The notes under the pieces were generated by a model. That model made no database searches. It saw only the letters and a program-made list of their open reading frames with translations, and was not told the origin of the DNA. A stretch of 22,276 nucleotides of DNA from a virus: IMG/VR virus record IMGVR_UViG_3300042923_000666, positions 1 to 22,276 of that record. One strand, written 5' to 3'. Positions 6,089 to 13,124 of this stretch are shown here, piece by piece (the first letter of the stretch is position 1; the number at the start of each line of letters is the position of its first letter). The position numbers were made by a program, and so were the translations under genes.

Positions 6089-6855
6089 TGCCACGCATTA
6101 GGACGATCAAGCCGGAGTTCTGGGATTCGCCGGCCACTGCGAGGGCGAGCCTGCGTGCACGGCTGTTCTTCATTGCGATGTGGAACTGGGCTGACGACTA
6201 CGGGATCGGTACCGCGAACGGGAAGCAACTCGTCGGGTTCGCGTTCCCGAACGACGACGACGTTTCGGCGGCGGATTATCCGCGGCTGGCGTCGGACGTG
6301 TCGGAAGCCTTCGGAGTCGTCTACTTCGAGCATCACGGACGCCCGTTTTATGTCATTCCGAGCTGGGAGAAGCACCAGCGGACGGAGAAGAAGGCGAAAC
6401 CTCGTGACGGGTTGCTGGAAGCGGCGGAAGCGGCTGTGGCCCGCGGAAATACGGGGGTCGGAACGTCCGCGGATGGCGGCGGATTGTCCGACTCTGGTGT
6501 CGGAACTCCCGTCCCTGGAAAGGGAACAGGGGAACAGGGGAACAGGGGAAAGGGAACAGGGGAAAGGCGCGCCACAGGGTTGCCCCTCGACTGGACACCT
6601 AACCCCAACTGCATCGCCTACGCGCAGACCCGCGGAGTGGATGTGAACCATGAGGCTGACCAGTTCAGAAACCATGCCGCAGCGAACGGGCGGAAGCAAC
6701 TCGACTGGCACGCATCGTTCCGCACATGGCTGGGGAACGCGCGGCCCCGGCCTACCTCTGGCGGCAATGCTCCGACCCGCACAGAACAGAACATGGCCGT
6801 CGTCGCGAAGTATGCCGCGATTGAGGGCGTCCAGCAGAAGGGACTTACCCCGTGA
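6088..6855 (+). CDS. Replisome-organiser-like replication protein, 255 aa
   Basis: The N-terminus begins RIRTIKPEFWDS and continues with LFFIAMWNWADDYG. This is the winged-helix opening seen in many phage replication initiators of the DnaD/replisome-organiser type, which bind the origin and help load helicase. A low-complexity Gly/Glu/Lys linker (about residues 130-165) is encoded by an 8-bp DNA repeat tract. The C-terminal domain (about 168-225, with LPLDWTPN and DWHASFRTWL) is the small helical domain often found at the end of such proteins. GTG 6088 is preceded by GGAAGGAAG. The next gene, overlapping by GTGA, may be the helicase-loader partner. Confidence 0.8.
   Translation: MPRIRTIKPEFWDSPATARASLRARLFFIAMWNWADDYGIGTANGKQLVGFAFPNDDDVSAADYPRLASDVSEAFGVVYFEHHGRPFYVIPSWEKHQRTEKKAKPRDGLLEAAEAAVARGNTGVGTSADGGGLSDSGVGTPVPGKGTGEQGNRGKGTGERRATGLPLDWTPNPNCIAYAQTRGVDVNHEADQFRNHAAANGRKQLDWHASFRTWLGNARPRPTSGGNAPTRTEQNMAVVAKYAAIEGVQQKGLTP
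6522..6567 (+). repeat. Short direct repeats GGGAACAG within the replication gene, candidate origin
   Basis: GGGAACAG occurs at 6522, 6530, 6538 and 6552, with GGGAAA at 6546 and 6560, in a strand-asymmetric purine tract. The 8-bp period does not match codons, so selection may act on DNA and not only on the protein linker. In lambda-like and several Gram-positive phages the origin repeats lie inside the initiator gene, which makes this a candidate origin. Confidence 0.5.
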
Positions 6856-7247
6856 ACAAGACAGAGGTTGCGAAGCTGTTGACCATCGTGTCCGGGTTTG
6901 ACCGGCGTCAGGTGGATGAGATGACGGTGGAGGCGTGGCACTCCATCCCGGAGATCGCGGACGCACCATATGAGGTGGGGCAGGCGGCTGTCATGGCTCA
7001 CTTCCGTGACCCGCTGACCCGCAACGAGTACCTGACTGTGGGGCGTATCCTCGACCGGCTCGAGGTGGACGCCCGTTCCAAGCTTGCGGACATTGAGGCG
7101 GATGTTCGTTCCGCGAAGGCCCGTGGCCTGCTCGAGCCGACGTACCCGCCGCGGGAACCGTTGCCCGCGGATGTGAAGGTGTTGTTGTTTCAGGCGCGGG
7201 AACGTGACCGGGAGACCGCACGACTCATGTACGAGGTCGAGTCGTGA
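6852..7247 (+). CDS. Possible helicase-loader/replication accessory protein, 131 aa
   Basis: The gene overlaps the replisome-organiser-like gene in a GTGA junction. It starts with KTEVAKLLTIVSGFDRRQVDEMTVEAWHSIP and continues with helical segments. This resembles the small helical proteins that follow phage initiator genes and act as helicase loaders or as adaptors. There is no Walker A, so it would not be a DnaC-type ATPase. The C-terminal half has a basic/acidic helix (residues 70-95). The assignment rests mainly on gene order. Confidence 0.65.
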   Translation: MNKTEVAKLLTIVSGFDRRQVDEMTVEAWHSIPEIADAPYEVGQAAVMAHFRDPLTRNEYLTVGRILDRLEVDARSKLADIEADVRSAKARGLLEPTYPPREPLPADVKVLLFQARERDRETARLMYEVES

Positions 7248-7471
7248 GGCGTTTGTCTGATGCGGTGTTGACGGCCCGCGGACACCTGCTCGAGAAGTAC
7301 GACGGCGTGTGGGTGAGGTTCGATACCCCGGTGCGGATTGTGGACGCGCGGCCCCGCCGCAACACCCCGAACTATCTCGGCTGGGTTCATGTGGACGGCG
7401 GGTTCACGGACACGGTCAGGTGGATCAACGAAACCAACTTCAACAAGTACTACCGAAAGGTGCAGGAATGA
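7244..7471 (+). CDS. Hypothetical protein, 75 aa
   Basis: GTG 7244 overlaps the previous stop and the gene ends in an ATGA overlap. It is basic with a beta-rich middle (WVRFDTPVRIVDARP) and a Tyr/Lys-rich C-terminus. I do not recognise a domain. Confidence 0.6.
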   Translation: MRRLSDAVLTARGHLLEKYDGVWVRFDTPVRIVDARPRRNTPNYLGWVHVDGGFTDTVRWINETNFNKYYRKVQE

Positions 7472-7686
7472 AGCATCGACGCGGCAAGCCTCGCCCGTTC
7501 ATCGTCTGGGAAGGGCGACGGCACGGCGAAGCGCACGGCTACTCGTACCGTCACCGCTGGCAGGCGATCGTCGCCGCATGGTGGGCCAGCCTCTACACCG
7601 CCCATGAGGTGTGGATCGAACGCGAGATGCCCCAGACGGTCACCGTGGACATCTTCGCGCACGTACCGACCGAGCTGCGACCGTGA
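7468..7686 (+). CDS. Basic hypothetical protein, 72 aa
   Basis: The gene starts in an ATGA overlap with GCAGG nearby and ends in a GTGA overlap. The first 30 residues are strongly basic (KHRRGKPRPF, RRHGEAHG), followed by a Trp-rich segment (AIVAAWWASL). No family is recognised. Confidence 0.55.
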   Translation: MKHRRGKPRPFIVWEGRRHGEAHGYSYRHRWQAIVAAWWASLYTAHEVWIEREMPQTVTVDIFAHVPTELRP

Positions 7687-7820
7687 ACGTTTCTCGTGTT
7701 CGTGTCCCTATGACCATGTCCGGGTACTGCGCCCACCCGAGTACACCAACGCATGACGGTTGCGTGCGGGTTTCGTGTACCTGCACCGACTGTGACCACA
7801 ACGAACGGAGCAAGACGTGA
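7683..7820 (+). CDS. Cys-rich microprotein, 45 aa
   Basis: The frame is coupled on both sides by GTGA overlaps. The C-terminal half holds five Cys and two His residues (GYCAH, GCVRVSCTCTDCDH), which could form one zinc site. Nothing more specific can be said. Confidence 0.5.
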   Translation: MNVSRVRVPMTMSGYCAHPSTPTHDGCVRVSCTCTDCDHNERSKT

Positions 7821-7969
7821 ACGACGAGTTCGAACCTGTGATGAGCATCGGCCACGGCGAACTGCGATTCAGTTGCTACGAGATCGATCCGGACGGACGA
7901 GAGCGTGCGGTGTACGCGGGCGACTGGGAGCAACCTGGCTCGTTCGTGGACCGGGAACAGCAAGCATGA
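7817..7969 (+). CDS. Acidic microprotein, 50 aa
   Basis: GTG 7817 has AACGGAG about eight bases upstream and overlaps the previous stop; the end is in an ATGA overlap. The protein is acidic, with one Cys, and has a beta-hairpin-like core (ELRFSCYEIDPDG). The family is not recognised. Confidence 0.5.
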   Translation: MNDEFEPVMSIGHGELRFSCYEIDPDGRERAVYAGDWEQPGSFVDREQQA

Positions 7970-8082
7970 ACGACGCGACGTACGACGGACCGAACTATCG
8001 CTGCGGGGCATGTTCGTCGGGCAACTGGAACCTTTGTCGCGACGCCGGGTGCGTAAGCCAAAAGCCTAAGACGGATAACTAG
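7966..8082 (+). CDS. Cys-rich microprotein, 38 aa
   Basis: This is the last gene of the first early operon, starting in an ATGA overlap and followed by a likely terminator. Four Cys residues (CGAC and, later, C-x4-C) could coordinate one zinc. It has no recognisable family. Confidence 0.5.
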   Translation: MNDATYDGPNYRCGACSSGNWNLCRDAGCVSQKPKTDN

Positions 8083-8107
8083 CACTCACTCACCCGGCCA
8101 CCTTTTC

Positions 8108-8142
8108 ACGGTCCTCTTTCCTTCGGGTAGGGGGCCGTTTCT
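8108..8142 (+). terminator. Likely intrinsic terminator of the first early operon
   Basis: Bases 8108-8116 (ACGGTCCTC) pair with 8130-8138 (GGGGGCCGT) through nine pairs including two G-T wobbles, around a 13-base loop. TTTCT follows. It lies 26 bases after the TAG at 8082 and 20 bases before the next ATG. Confidence 0.65.
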
Positions 8143-8162
8143 CATACCCCCAAGGAACCAAC

Positions 8163-8438
8163 ATGCGAATCCAGGTCGACCTTGATGCGAAGGACGTGTG
8201 GCGCATCCAGGAAACAGCGGAACGCCGCGGCATCACACCCGGACAAGTCCTCCGCGACGAACTCCTACGCCAACGCCACGGTCGCGACTTCCGAGAAGCC
8301 GTCCGCTCCAGGGTCATCGCCGGCATGTGCGACGCCGACATTGCGTCCGAGCTCGTCTGGCCCACCGTTGGCACGGTCGCACAGGTACGCCGCTCCCATG
8401 GCCTTAAAGCAAACCCCAGATACAGGAGAACCACATGA
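8163..8438 (+). CDS. Small DNA-binding protein (RHH-like plus HTH-like), 91 aa
   Basis: The N-terminus (MRIQVDLDAKDVWRIQETAE, then GITPGQVLRDEL) looks like a ribbon-helix-helix: one strand followed by two helices. Residues 45-85 (VIAGMCDADIASEL, then VGTVAQVRRSHG) look like a second helix-turn-helix. AAGGAA precedes ATG. As first gene after a terminator, next to a WhiB gene, it is a good candidate for a transcriptional regulator of the second operon. Confidence 0.65.
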   Translation: MRIQVDLDAKDVWRIQETAERRGITPGQVLRDELLRQRHGRDFREAVRSRVIAGMCDADIASELVWPTVGTVAQVRRSHGLKANPRYRRTT

Positions 8439-8758
8439 GCGGAGACGTCATCGTCCCCTGCCCCCGATGCGGGGTTGCACGGCAGGTGAAGACCGGTGCT
8501 GCCGGGAAACACTGCCAGGACTGCAAGACGCTGCGGGGTACACCGACCGTGTCACGGACATGGATGGACGACGCGGCGTGCGCGACGACTGATCCCGACG
8601 CTTTCTTCCCGGAACCGGGAGCGTCCACCACTAGCGCTAAGGCGGTGTGTGCGTCTTGCCCGGTGCGGCGGCAGTGTCTTGCTGATGCGCCCACGTGGGA
8701 CCGGTTCTCGATTCGTGGGGGACTGGCCGCGTACGAACGACGAAAGGCCGTCGCATGA
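8435..8758 (+). CDS. WhiB-family regulator with an extra N-terminal zinc ribbon, 107 aa
   Basis: Residues 43-103 match the WhiB (Wbl) family: the four iron-sulfur cysteines are Cys49, Cys72, Cys75 and Cys81 (C-x22-C-x2-C-x5-C), and the family G-(V/I)-RGG turn appears as SIRGGL at 92-97. Wbl proteins bind a 4Fe-4S cluster and the primary sigma factor; phage versions can repress host genes. Unusually, residues 9-30 carry a CPRC and CQDC pair that looks like a separate zinc ribbon. The start overlaps the upstream DNA-binding gene (ATGA). Confidence 0.88.
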   Translation: MSGDVIVPCPRCGVARQVKTGAAGKHCQDCKTLRGTPTVSRTWMDDAACATTDPDAFFPEPGASTTSAKAVCASCPVRRQCLADAPTWDRFSIRGGLAAYERRKAVA

Positions 8759-8874
8759 CCGTCCACAAGCATTTCTGGCGGGTCCGGAACCGCACCGGCA
8801 CCGTCATCCTCTTCTACTGCGACGGGTGCCCCGAACTACTGCCACGACACTACCCGCCGAGGAATCAGACATGA
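8755..8874 (+). CDS. Microprotein, 39 aa
   Basis: ATGA overlaps join it to the WhiB gene before it and the RusA gene after it. It is basic, with CDGC near residues 23-26 and several His residues. The pattern WRVRN-RTGTVILFYCDGC looks like a short beta hairpin with a Cys pair. Confidence 0.5.
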   Translation: MTVHKHFWRVRNRTGTVILFYCDGCPELLPRHYPPRNQT

Positions 8875-9275
8875 CTGACACTGTTTCGTTCTTCATCGAG
8901 GGTGTCCCGGTCCCGCAGGGGTCGAAGACTGTTTCGCAGGCGAAAGGCAGGGCGTGGTTGCGGGATGCGAACGCCGCCCGCCTGAAACCGTGGCGGCACG
9001 TTATCGCCACTCATGCGGACCTTGGGGTCACGTTCGACTGTCCAGTCATCGTGACCCTTTCGTTTGTCCTCCCACGCCCACAGAAACCCCGCTGGCCCGT
9101 GCCCGCAGTGAAGCCCGACATCGACAAACTGTGCCGCGCGATTCTCGACGGCCTCAAAGACGGGGGACTGCTCGCCGAGGATTCGCGGGTCGTCACCCTC
9201 ACCGCAACGAAGCGTTACCCAAACCCCGGAGACCCTACCGGCGTCGGAATCGACGTCACCGAATGGAGCAACTAA
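8871..9275 (+). CDS. rusA: RusA-family Holliday junction resolvase, 134 aa
   Basis: RusA proteins are dimeric Mg-dependent nucleases that cut four-way DNA junctions during recombination and replication. The sequence has the family opening ([13 protein letters not shown]), a [12 protein letters not shown] segment, and the acidic active-site motif KPDIDKL at 81-87, with [10 protein letters not shown] and ED103-104 following. The length is normal for the family. The gene is coupled by an ATGA overlap upstream and TAATG to ssb downstream, which fits a replication/recombination operon. Confidence 0.92.
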   Translation: MTDTVSFFIEGVPVPQGSKTVSQAKGRAWLRDANAARLKPWRHVIATHADLGVTFDCPVIVTLSFVLPRPQKPRWPVPAVKPDIDKLCRAILDGLKDGGLLAEDSRVVTLTATKRYPNPGDPTGVGIDVTEWSN

Positions 9276-9736
9276 TGGCTGGCGAAACCATCATCACCGT
9301 CGTGGGAAACCTCACTGCCGACCCCGAGCTGCGGTACACGCAGAACGGCCTCCCCGTGGCGAACTTCACCATCGCGAGCACGCCGCGCACGTTCGATCGG
9401 CAGGCGAATGAGTTCAAAGACGGCGAAGCGCTGTTCCTCCGCGCGAGCGTGTGGCGCGAGTTCGCCGAGCACGTGGCCGGCTCGCTGACCAAGGGCATGC
9501 GGGTCATCGCGACCGGCGCGTTGAAGCAGCGTTCGTATCAGGACCGTGAGGGGAATCAGCGGACTGCGATAGAGCTCGAGGTTGACGAGATCGGCCCGTC
9601 GCTGCGTTACGCGACCGCACAGGTGACACGGGCGACAGGCGGTTCCGGGAATGCGGGTGTTCCGCGCGCGGCGGAACCCGTCGATTCATGGAACACGCCC
9701 GGCTCGTTCGGCGACGACAGCCAGAGTCCTTTCTGA
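9275..9736 (+). CDS. ssb: Single-stranded DNA-binding protein, 153 aa
   Basis: The OB-fold region (residues 1-112) opens with [20 protein letters not shown], followed by VANFTIAST and [14 protein letters not shown], the standard bacterial SSB pattern. A short Gly/Pro-rich linker ends in an acidic tip (GDDSQSPF), which in SSBs recruits partner proteins. It should form tetramers that coat exposed single strands made by the exonuclease and replication fork. The start is fixed by a TAATG overlap with rusA. Confidence 0.93.
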   Translation: MAGETIITVVGNLTADPELRYTQNGLPVANFTIASTPRTFDRQANEFKDGEALFLRASVWREFAEHVAGSLTKGMRVIATGALKQRSYQDREGNQRTAIELEVDEIGPSLRYATAQVTRATGGSGNAGVPRAAEPVDSWNTPGSFGDDSQSPF

Positions 9737-9918
9737 TGGGCCAGCCACGTCCTTGGTGGAACCCGTCGAAGGCTCAGCAGGCGGTCATTGACTCCGTCCG
9801 GAACCCTGCACCCGAACCCCCACAACACCGCTGCGGGGTTTGCTTCGGGCCGTATGGGCGGTCCGCCATCCCTTGCCGCAATGACCCAGGAACGAGGAGA
9901 CATGCCACGGATACTTGA
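9736..9918 (+). CDS. Small Cys-containing protein, 60 aa
   Basis: The gene starts in a TGATG overlap with ssb and ends inside the first codons of the methyltransferase gene. A Trp/Pro-rich start (RPWWNPSKAQQAV) is followed by C33-x2-C36 and Cys47, perhaps an incomplete zinc site. Family unknown. Confidence 0.5.
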   Translation: MGQPRPWWNPSKAQQAVIDSVRNPAPEPPQHRCGVCFGPYGRSAIPCRNDPGTRRHATDT

Positions 9919-10618
9919 TCTCTTCTGCTGTCAGGGCGGAGCCGGTACGGGATATGCCCGTGCCGGCTTCGACGTTGTCGGGGTCGACATTGACCCGCAA
10001 CCCCTGTACCCGTACCCGTTCCATCAGGGCGACGCGCTCCAGGTCCTACGCGATCTACTGCTGTCCGACATCCTCGGAACCCCCGTCATCCTCGGCGGGG
10101 TCGAGTACGTGTTGCAGGACTTCGACGCCATCCACGCATCACCACCCTGCCAGGCGTACTCGACAATCACCCCGGACAAGTCGAAGCATCCGGAGCTCAT
10201 CGAGCCGGTGCGTGAGTTCCTGATCGAATCTGGGCTCCCGTATGTCATCGAGAACGTTGATGGGGCGAAACGGGAACTCATCGACCCGGTGATGTTGTGC
10301 GGGTCGTCGTTCGGGCTCCGGGTTCGCCGGCACCGCTGGTTCGAGTCCAACACGCCCATCATGACGATGCCCTGCCAACACAAGACCCAGGGGCAACCGG
10401 TGGGTGTGTATGGGGATCACCCGGACGCGCGGCAGGTTCTCCGTCCCGACGGACGTTCACGCGGCGCCAAAGCGACATCCGTTGATGATGCCCGCGACGC
10501 CATGGGAATGCCGTGGGCTGACTGGGCCGGGTGCGCAGAGGCCATCCCCCCGGCGTACAGCGAACACATCGGCCGGCAACTGATTGAACACCTCACCCGT
10601 GAGGGGGTAGTGGCATGA
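9902..10618 (+). CDS. DNA (cytosine-5-)-methyltransferase, phage short form, 238 aa
   Basis: Motif I (LDLFCCQGGAGTGY, residues 5-18) binds S-adenosylmethionine, VDID (28-31) follows, motif IV SPPCQ (80-84) holds catalytic Cys83, and motif VI ENV is at 117-119. The target-recognition region is brief and the C-terminal motif region includes PPAYSEHIGRQL. I chose ATG 9902 because GAGGAG sits just before it and motif I starts immediately after. It probably methylates phage DNA against host restriction; no partner restriction gene is seen. Confidence 0.92.
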   Translation: MPRILDLFCCQGGAGTGYARAGFDVVGVDIDPQPLYPYPFHQGDALQVLRDLLLSDILGTPVILGGVEYVLQDFDAIHASPPCQAYSTITPDKSKHPELIEPVREFLIESGLPYVIENVDGAKRELIDPVMLCGSSFGLRVRRHRWFESNTPIMTMPCQHKTQGQPVGVYGDHPDARQVLRPDGRSRGAKATSVDDARDAMGMPWADWAGCAEAIPPAYSEHIGRQLIEHLTREGVVA

Positions 10619-10944
10619 CCCGCCCGGGAACGCTCGGTCCTGTCCTGCCAGTCACGGCGAAGGGGCATTGCGGGTTTGTCACGTCATGGGCTGTCCGCAT
10701 GTGTGGCGCCCCCGCAACCGTCCATTACCTGTACGCGAATCCGGTGCACAACATGTTCGCGTGCGCGGACCATGCGGGCCGGGTTGCTGTCGTGTTCCCC
10801 CCGGTTGACGCTCATCCTGTGGCTTCGGAGTGTGTGCATCCGGGGTCGGAGTGGCGCATGTCGGGGGTGCGTCCGGGGTTCTGTTTCGTGCCCGCGGAAG
10901 ACGTTGAGCTCGCCCACAGTCTTGAGGAAGCAGGAACCCGATGA
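10615..10944 (+). CDS. Hypothetical Cys/His protein, 109 aa
   Basis: The gene starts in an ATGA overlap with the methyltransferase. Residues 19, 30 and 50 are Cys with His53 (CADH), a spacing that could bind zinc; two further Cys residues lie in the C-terminal half. It ends in an ATGA overlap with the next gene. The family is not recognised. Confidence 0.65.
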   Translation: MTRPGTLGPVLPVTAKGHCGFVTSWAVRMCGAPATVHYLYANPVHNMFACADHAGRVAVVFPPVDAHPVASECVHPGSEWRMSGVRPGFCFVPAEDVELAHSLEEAGTR

Positions 10945-11558
10945 CCGAACTGTTGGATGCGGTGGATGCGTTGACGAAACCGGGGGTGCTGCATCATACG
11001 ATTCAGGATTCCCGGTTCACGTGTGTCGTGTTCGACACGCCCCTGTTGGACCGGTTGGAGAACGAGATCCGGTTCTCCCTCAGCCGGGAGGGTAGTAAGT
11101 CGCTCCCGAATCAGCGGGTACCGATCAACTCGGGCGCCCTGATGTTGTTCATGCGGATCAGTTCGCAGATCACGGATTGGGCGCATGACGCGAAAGCGAC
11201 GGTGCATAAGGGTGACCCGTCACGGACGTTGCGGGCCTGGTATGTGGCATGGACGCAGACGGAACGTGAGGCGGGAAGCATCGCCGGGCGTGTGCGTCTC
11301 CTCACCAACTGGGAAGCATCCATCCGCAGGGAGATTGAACCACCCCGACAGAAAGACCTCCCCGACCCGTGCCCTACGTGTGGGGCTTCGGAGTGGTGGA
11401 GGGATGGGGAACGATACCCGCGGCCCCTTGTCGTCGAATCACCCCGCAACCCTGACAAGTCGCTGATCGACGAGTCCACTGCCCATTGCCGCGCCTGCGA
11501 CAAGAGGTGGGGAGCACGAGAACTCGCCTACGAACTCGAACAGAAGGAAGGCGCATGA
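10941..11558 (+). CDS. Phage protein with C-terminal zinc ribbon, 205 aa
   Basis: The N-terminal 130 residues are helical, with several Trp residues. The C-terminus contains C144-x2-C147 (CPTC) and C183-x2-C186 (CRAC), a classical two-knuckle zinc ribbon with a GASEWW turn. Coupling to the two methyltransferase genes suggests a DNA-related task, such as recognising DNA, but the exact role is unknown. Confidence 0.7.
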   Translation: MTELLDAVDALTKPGVLHHTIQDSRFTCVVFDTPLLDRLENEIRFSLSREGSKSLPNQRVPINSGALMLFMRISSQITDWAHDAKATVHKGDPSRTLRAWYVAWTQTEREAGSIAGRVRLLTNWEASIRREIEPPRQKDLPDPCPTCGASEWWRDGERYPRPLVVESPRNPDKSLIDESTAHCRACDKRWGARELAYELEQKEGA

Positions 11559-12262
11559 GCCTGTACTACGAAGACGAATACGTGCAGATCCATCACGGCG
11601 ACGCGCTCGAGGTACTGGCTGACCTTCCGTCCGGATCTGTGCACCACACGGTCACCGACCCGCCTTACATCTTGCAGGCTGGCTCGTCCTCCAAGGCCGG
11701 GAGCAAGACGGGCGGATGGGCTGACATGATGAACGCCTCCCACTGGTTCTCGGCGTGGTATCGAGAGGCGGGCCGGATCACGCAGGGCACAGGTTCGATG
11801 TGGACCTTCGGCAACTGGCGGTCTCTTCCGGTCATGATGCGTGCCGCCATCGACGCAGGCATCCCGACGACATCCCTGATGGTGTGGGATAAGGACTGGA
11901 TCGGACCCGCAGGACCGCAGGCGCTCCGCTCCCAGCACGAAATCTGTCTGGTGATGGCAAACCCGGCATTCAAGTTGCCGAATCGGTCACAGGGTGACGT
12001 ACTGCGCGTGAAGGCGAGTTCTGACAAGCCGTCCGGACATCCGGCCGAGAAGCCTGTGGCGTTGCTCCGGCGCGTAATCGAACTGACAGGAATCCAGGCG
12101 GGCCAGACCATTCTCGATCCCTTCACAGGGTCCGGCACCGCGATGATTGCGGCGCGCGAACTGGGCGTCAAGACCGTAGCGATCGAAGCGGAAGAGCGGT
12201 GGTGCGAAGTGGCCGTCAACCGGCTTCAGCAGCAGGCATTCGTCTTCTCGGACATCGAGTGA
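11555..12262 (+). CDS. Beta-class DNA methyltransferase (DPPY type, probably N6-adenine), 235 aa
   Basis: Motif IV DPPY is at residues 35-38 and motif I DPFTGSGT at 188-195, so catalytic motif precedes SAM motif, defining the beta class. DPPY usually goes with adenine-N6 methylation (SPPY more with cytosine-N4). GHPAEKPVALLRR upstream of motif I is the family's conserved helix. The middle part should carry target recognition. ATG 11555 overlaps the upstream stop. Together with the cytosine-5 enzyme it gives the phage two different modification chemistries. Confidence 0.92.
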   Translation: MSLYYEDEYVQIHHGDALEVLADLPSGSVHHTVTDPPYILQAGSSSKAGSKTGGWADMMNASHWFSAWYREAGRITQGTGSMWTFGNWRSLPVMMRAAIDAGIPTTSLMVWDKDWIGPAGPQALRSQHEICLVMANPAFKLPNRSQGDVLRVKASSDKPSGHPAEKPVALLRRVIELTGIQAGQTILDPFTGSGTAMIAARELGVKTVAIEAEERWCEVAVNRLQQQAFVFSDIE

Positions 12263-12441
12263 TGGAGGCGGCAGTTTCAGTCCGCCGAGACGGCGGCATC
12301 ATGCGTCAGGGTGCGCTGATTGGATGGGCAGACCGGTTCAGGCAGCGCAGTGGAAAGTGGCGGGGAATCAAGGAAGGCGGGCGCGAGAAAGGCGGTTTCC
12401 CCTCACGCGCCGCTGCAGTGGAATGGGTGGTGAAGCCGTGA
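12262..12441 (+). CDS. Small basic protein, 59 aa
   Basis: The start overlaps the methyltransferase stop (TGATG). The core GWADRFRQRSGKWRG followed by GGFPSRAAAVEWV resembles the three-stranded AP2-like arm-binding domain found at the start of phage tyrosine integrases, but no recombinase is attached. The similarity is by eye and may be coincidental. It ends in a GTGA overlap. Confidence 0.55.
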   Translation: MEAAVSVRRDGGIMRQGALIGWADRFRQRSGKWRGIKEGGREKGGFPSRAAAVEWVVKP

Positions 12442-12743
12442 GGCGAGCAACATTGACCGAATACGCGATCCGCTGGACGGACTGCGGCGGCGTCATTCCG
12501 GACACATCGGCGCCAAGCACCAACCGCGCCCAAATGCAGGCGAGCCTCGATGCCTCCGCGTTTCGAGGTCGCTTGATCAAGCGAACAGTCACGTACACCG
12601 ACTGGGAAGAAGTGTGGCAGGAAGCCGGGGGCGGCTGTAAGTGCTGGGTGAACCCGAAGCCCTTCACGCACTACGGAGCTGTGGAACCTGGCGACGCTCT
12701 GGAACCGAACCACGAATGTCCGATGCACTTCCCCGAAGGGTAG
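12438..12743 (+). CDS. Hypothetical protein, 101 aa
   Basis: GTG 12438 overlaps the previous stop. The middle (residues 25-60) is basic and helical, the C-terminus contains a CKCW cluster and NHECPMH, so a metal site is possible. The TAG stop at 12741-12743 is followed within eight bases by the next ATG. Confidence 0.6.
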   Translation: MRRATLTEYAIRWTDCGGVIPDTSAPSTNRAQMQASLDASAFRGRLIKRTVTYTDWEEVWQEAGGGCKCWVNPKPFTHYGAVEPGDALEPNHECPMHFPEG

Positions 12744-12750
12744 GCAAGTA

Positions 12751-12924
12751 ATGAGCGACTACCGAGAGATTTTCGGCCGCGATCCGGAGCCGTGGCGCGA
12801 ACCGTTGGGGGCGTTGCGACTGACCTTGACTGGACCGGCCGGCATGGTCGACGTGGAACGCGCGCAGGCGGAGTGTGAGCGACTGGTGCGAATTCTCAAC
12901 GATCCCGCCGATAGGAGTGAGTAA
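12751..12924 (+). CDS. Small hypothetical protein, 57 aa
   Basis: The gene is eight bases after the previous stop and ends in a TAATG overlap. The sequence includes a short beta-type segment (ALRLTLTGPAGMVDV) and an amphipathic helix (ERAQAECERLVRIL). GAAGGG lies upstream of the start. The family is unknown. Confidence 0.55.
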   Translation: MSDYREIFGRDPEPWREPLGALRLTLTGPAGMVDVERAQAECERLVRILNDPADRSE

Positions 12925-13067
12925 TGGGGAAGCGCGTCTATCTGAACGATGCCGAACTCGAACTGCTGCGCGAGGCGGTCGAGAAGTGGACCAACTGGGC
13001 TGTCGATGACCGCACGGAGGAAGAGCACGATGCTCTGGATTCACTCCGACGCAAGGGAGTGTGGTGA
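12924..13067 (+). CDS. Small helical protein, 47 aa
   Basis: It starts in a TAATG overlap after AGGAG and is the last gene of the second early operon. The sequence is acidic and helical (AELELLREAVEKW), like a short helical bundle. It ends just upstream of the strong promoter at 13096. Confidence 0.55.
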   Translation: MGKRVYLNDAELELLREAVEKWTNWAVDDRTEEEHDALDSLRRKGVW

Positions 13068-13095
13068 TTTCGAGCGAATCACCGACTGATGAGTG

Positions 13096-13124
13096 TTGCG
13101 TACGAACGTTCGTGTGTGTATAAT
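13096..13124 (+). promoter_or_regulatory. Sigma70-type promoter with a 12-bp palindromic operator in its spacer
   Basis: TTGCGT (13096-13101) and a consensus TATAAT (13119-13124) are separated by exactly 17 bases. The spacer begins with the perfect palindrome ACGAACGTTCGT (13102-13113), placed where a dimeric repressor or activator would meet RNA polymerase. It is the best promoter I can see in the window, and it faces the HTH/metallophosphoesterase genes. It is a good candidate for a regulated phage promoter. Confidence 0.8.

Noticed and set aside
6522-6567. CRISPR-like array
   Set aside because: The repeats are 8 bp, contiguous and without spacers, so they are tandem repeats and not a CRISPR.
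5830-6969. 379-codon minus-strand frame opposite the replication gene
   Set aside because: Composition is rich in Arg, Ser, Pro and Cys with no recognisable fold, and the plus-strand genes have clear overlaps and motifs.
12262-12441. Remnant of a tyrosine integrase
   Set aside because: Only an arm-domain-like segment is visible; no catalytic Arg/His/Tyr region follows, and the gene is well coupled to neighbours, so it does not look like a broken integrase.
13064-13123. 19-codon GTG frame overlapping the previous stop
   Set aside because: It runs through the -35, palindrome and -10 of the strong promoter; the GTGA overlap is probably chance.
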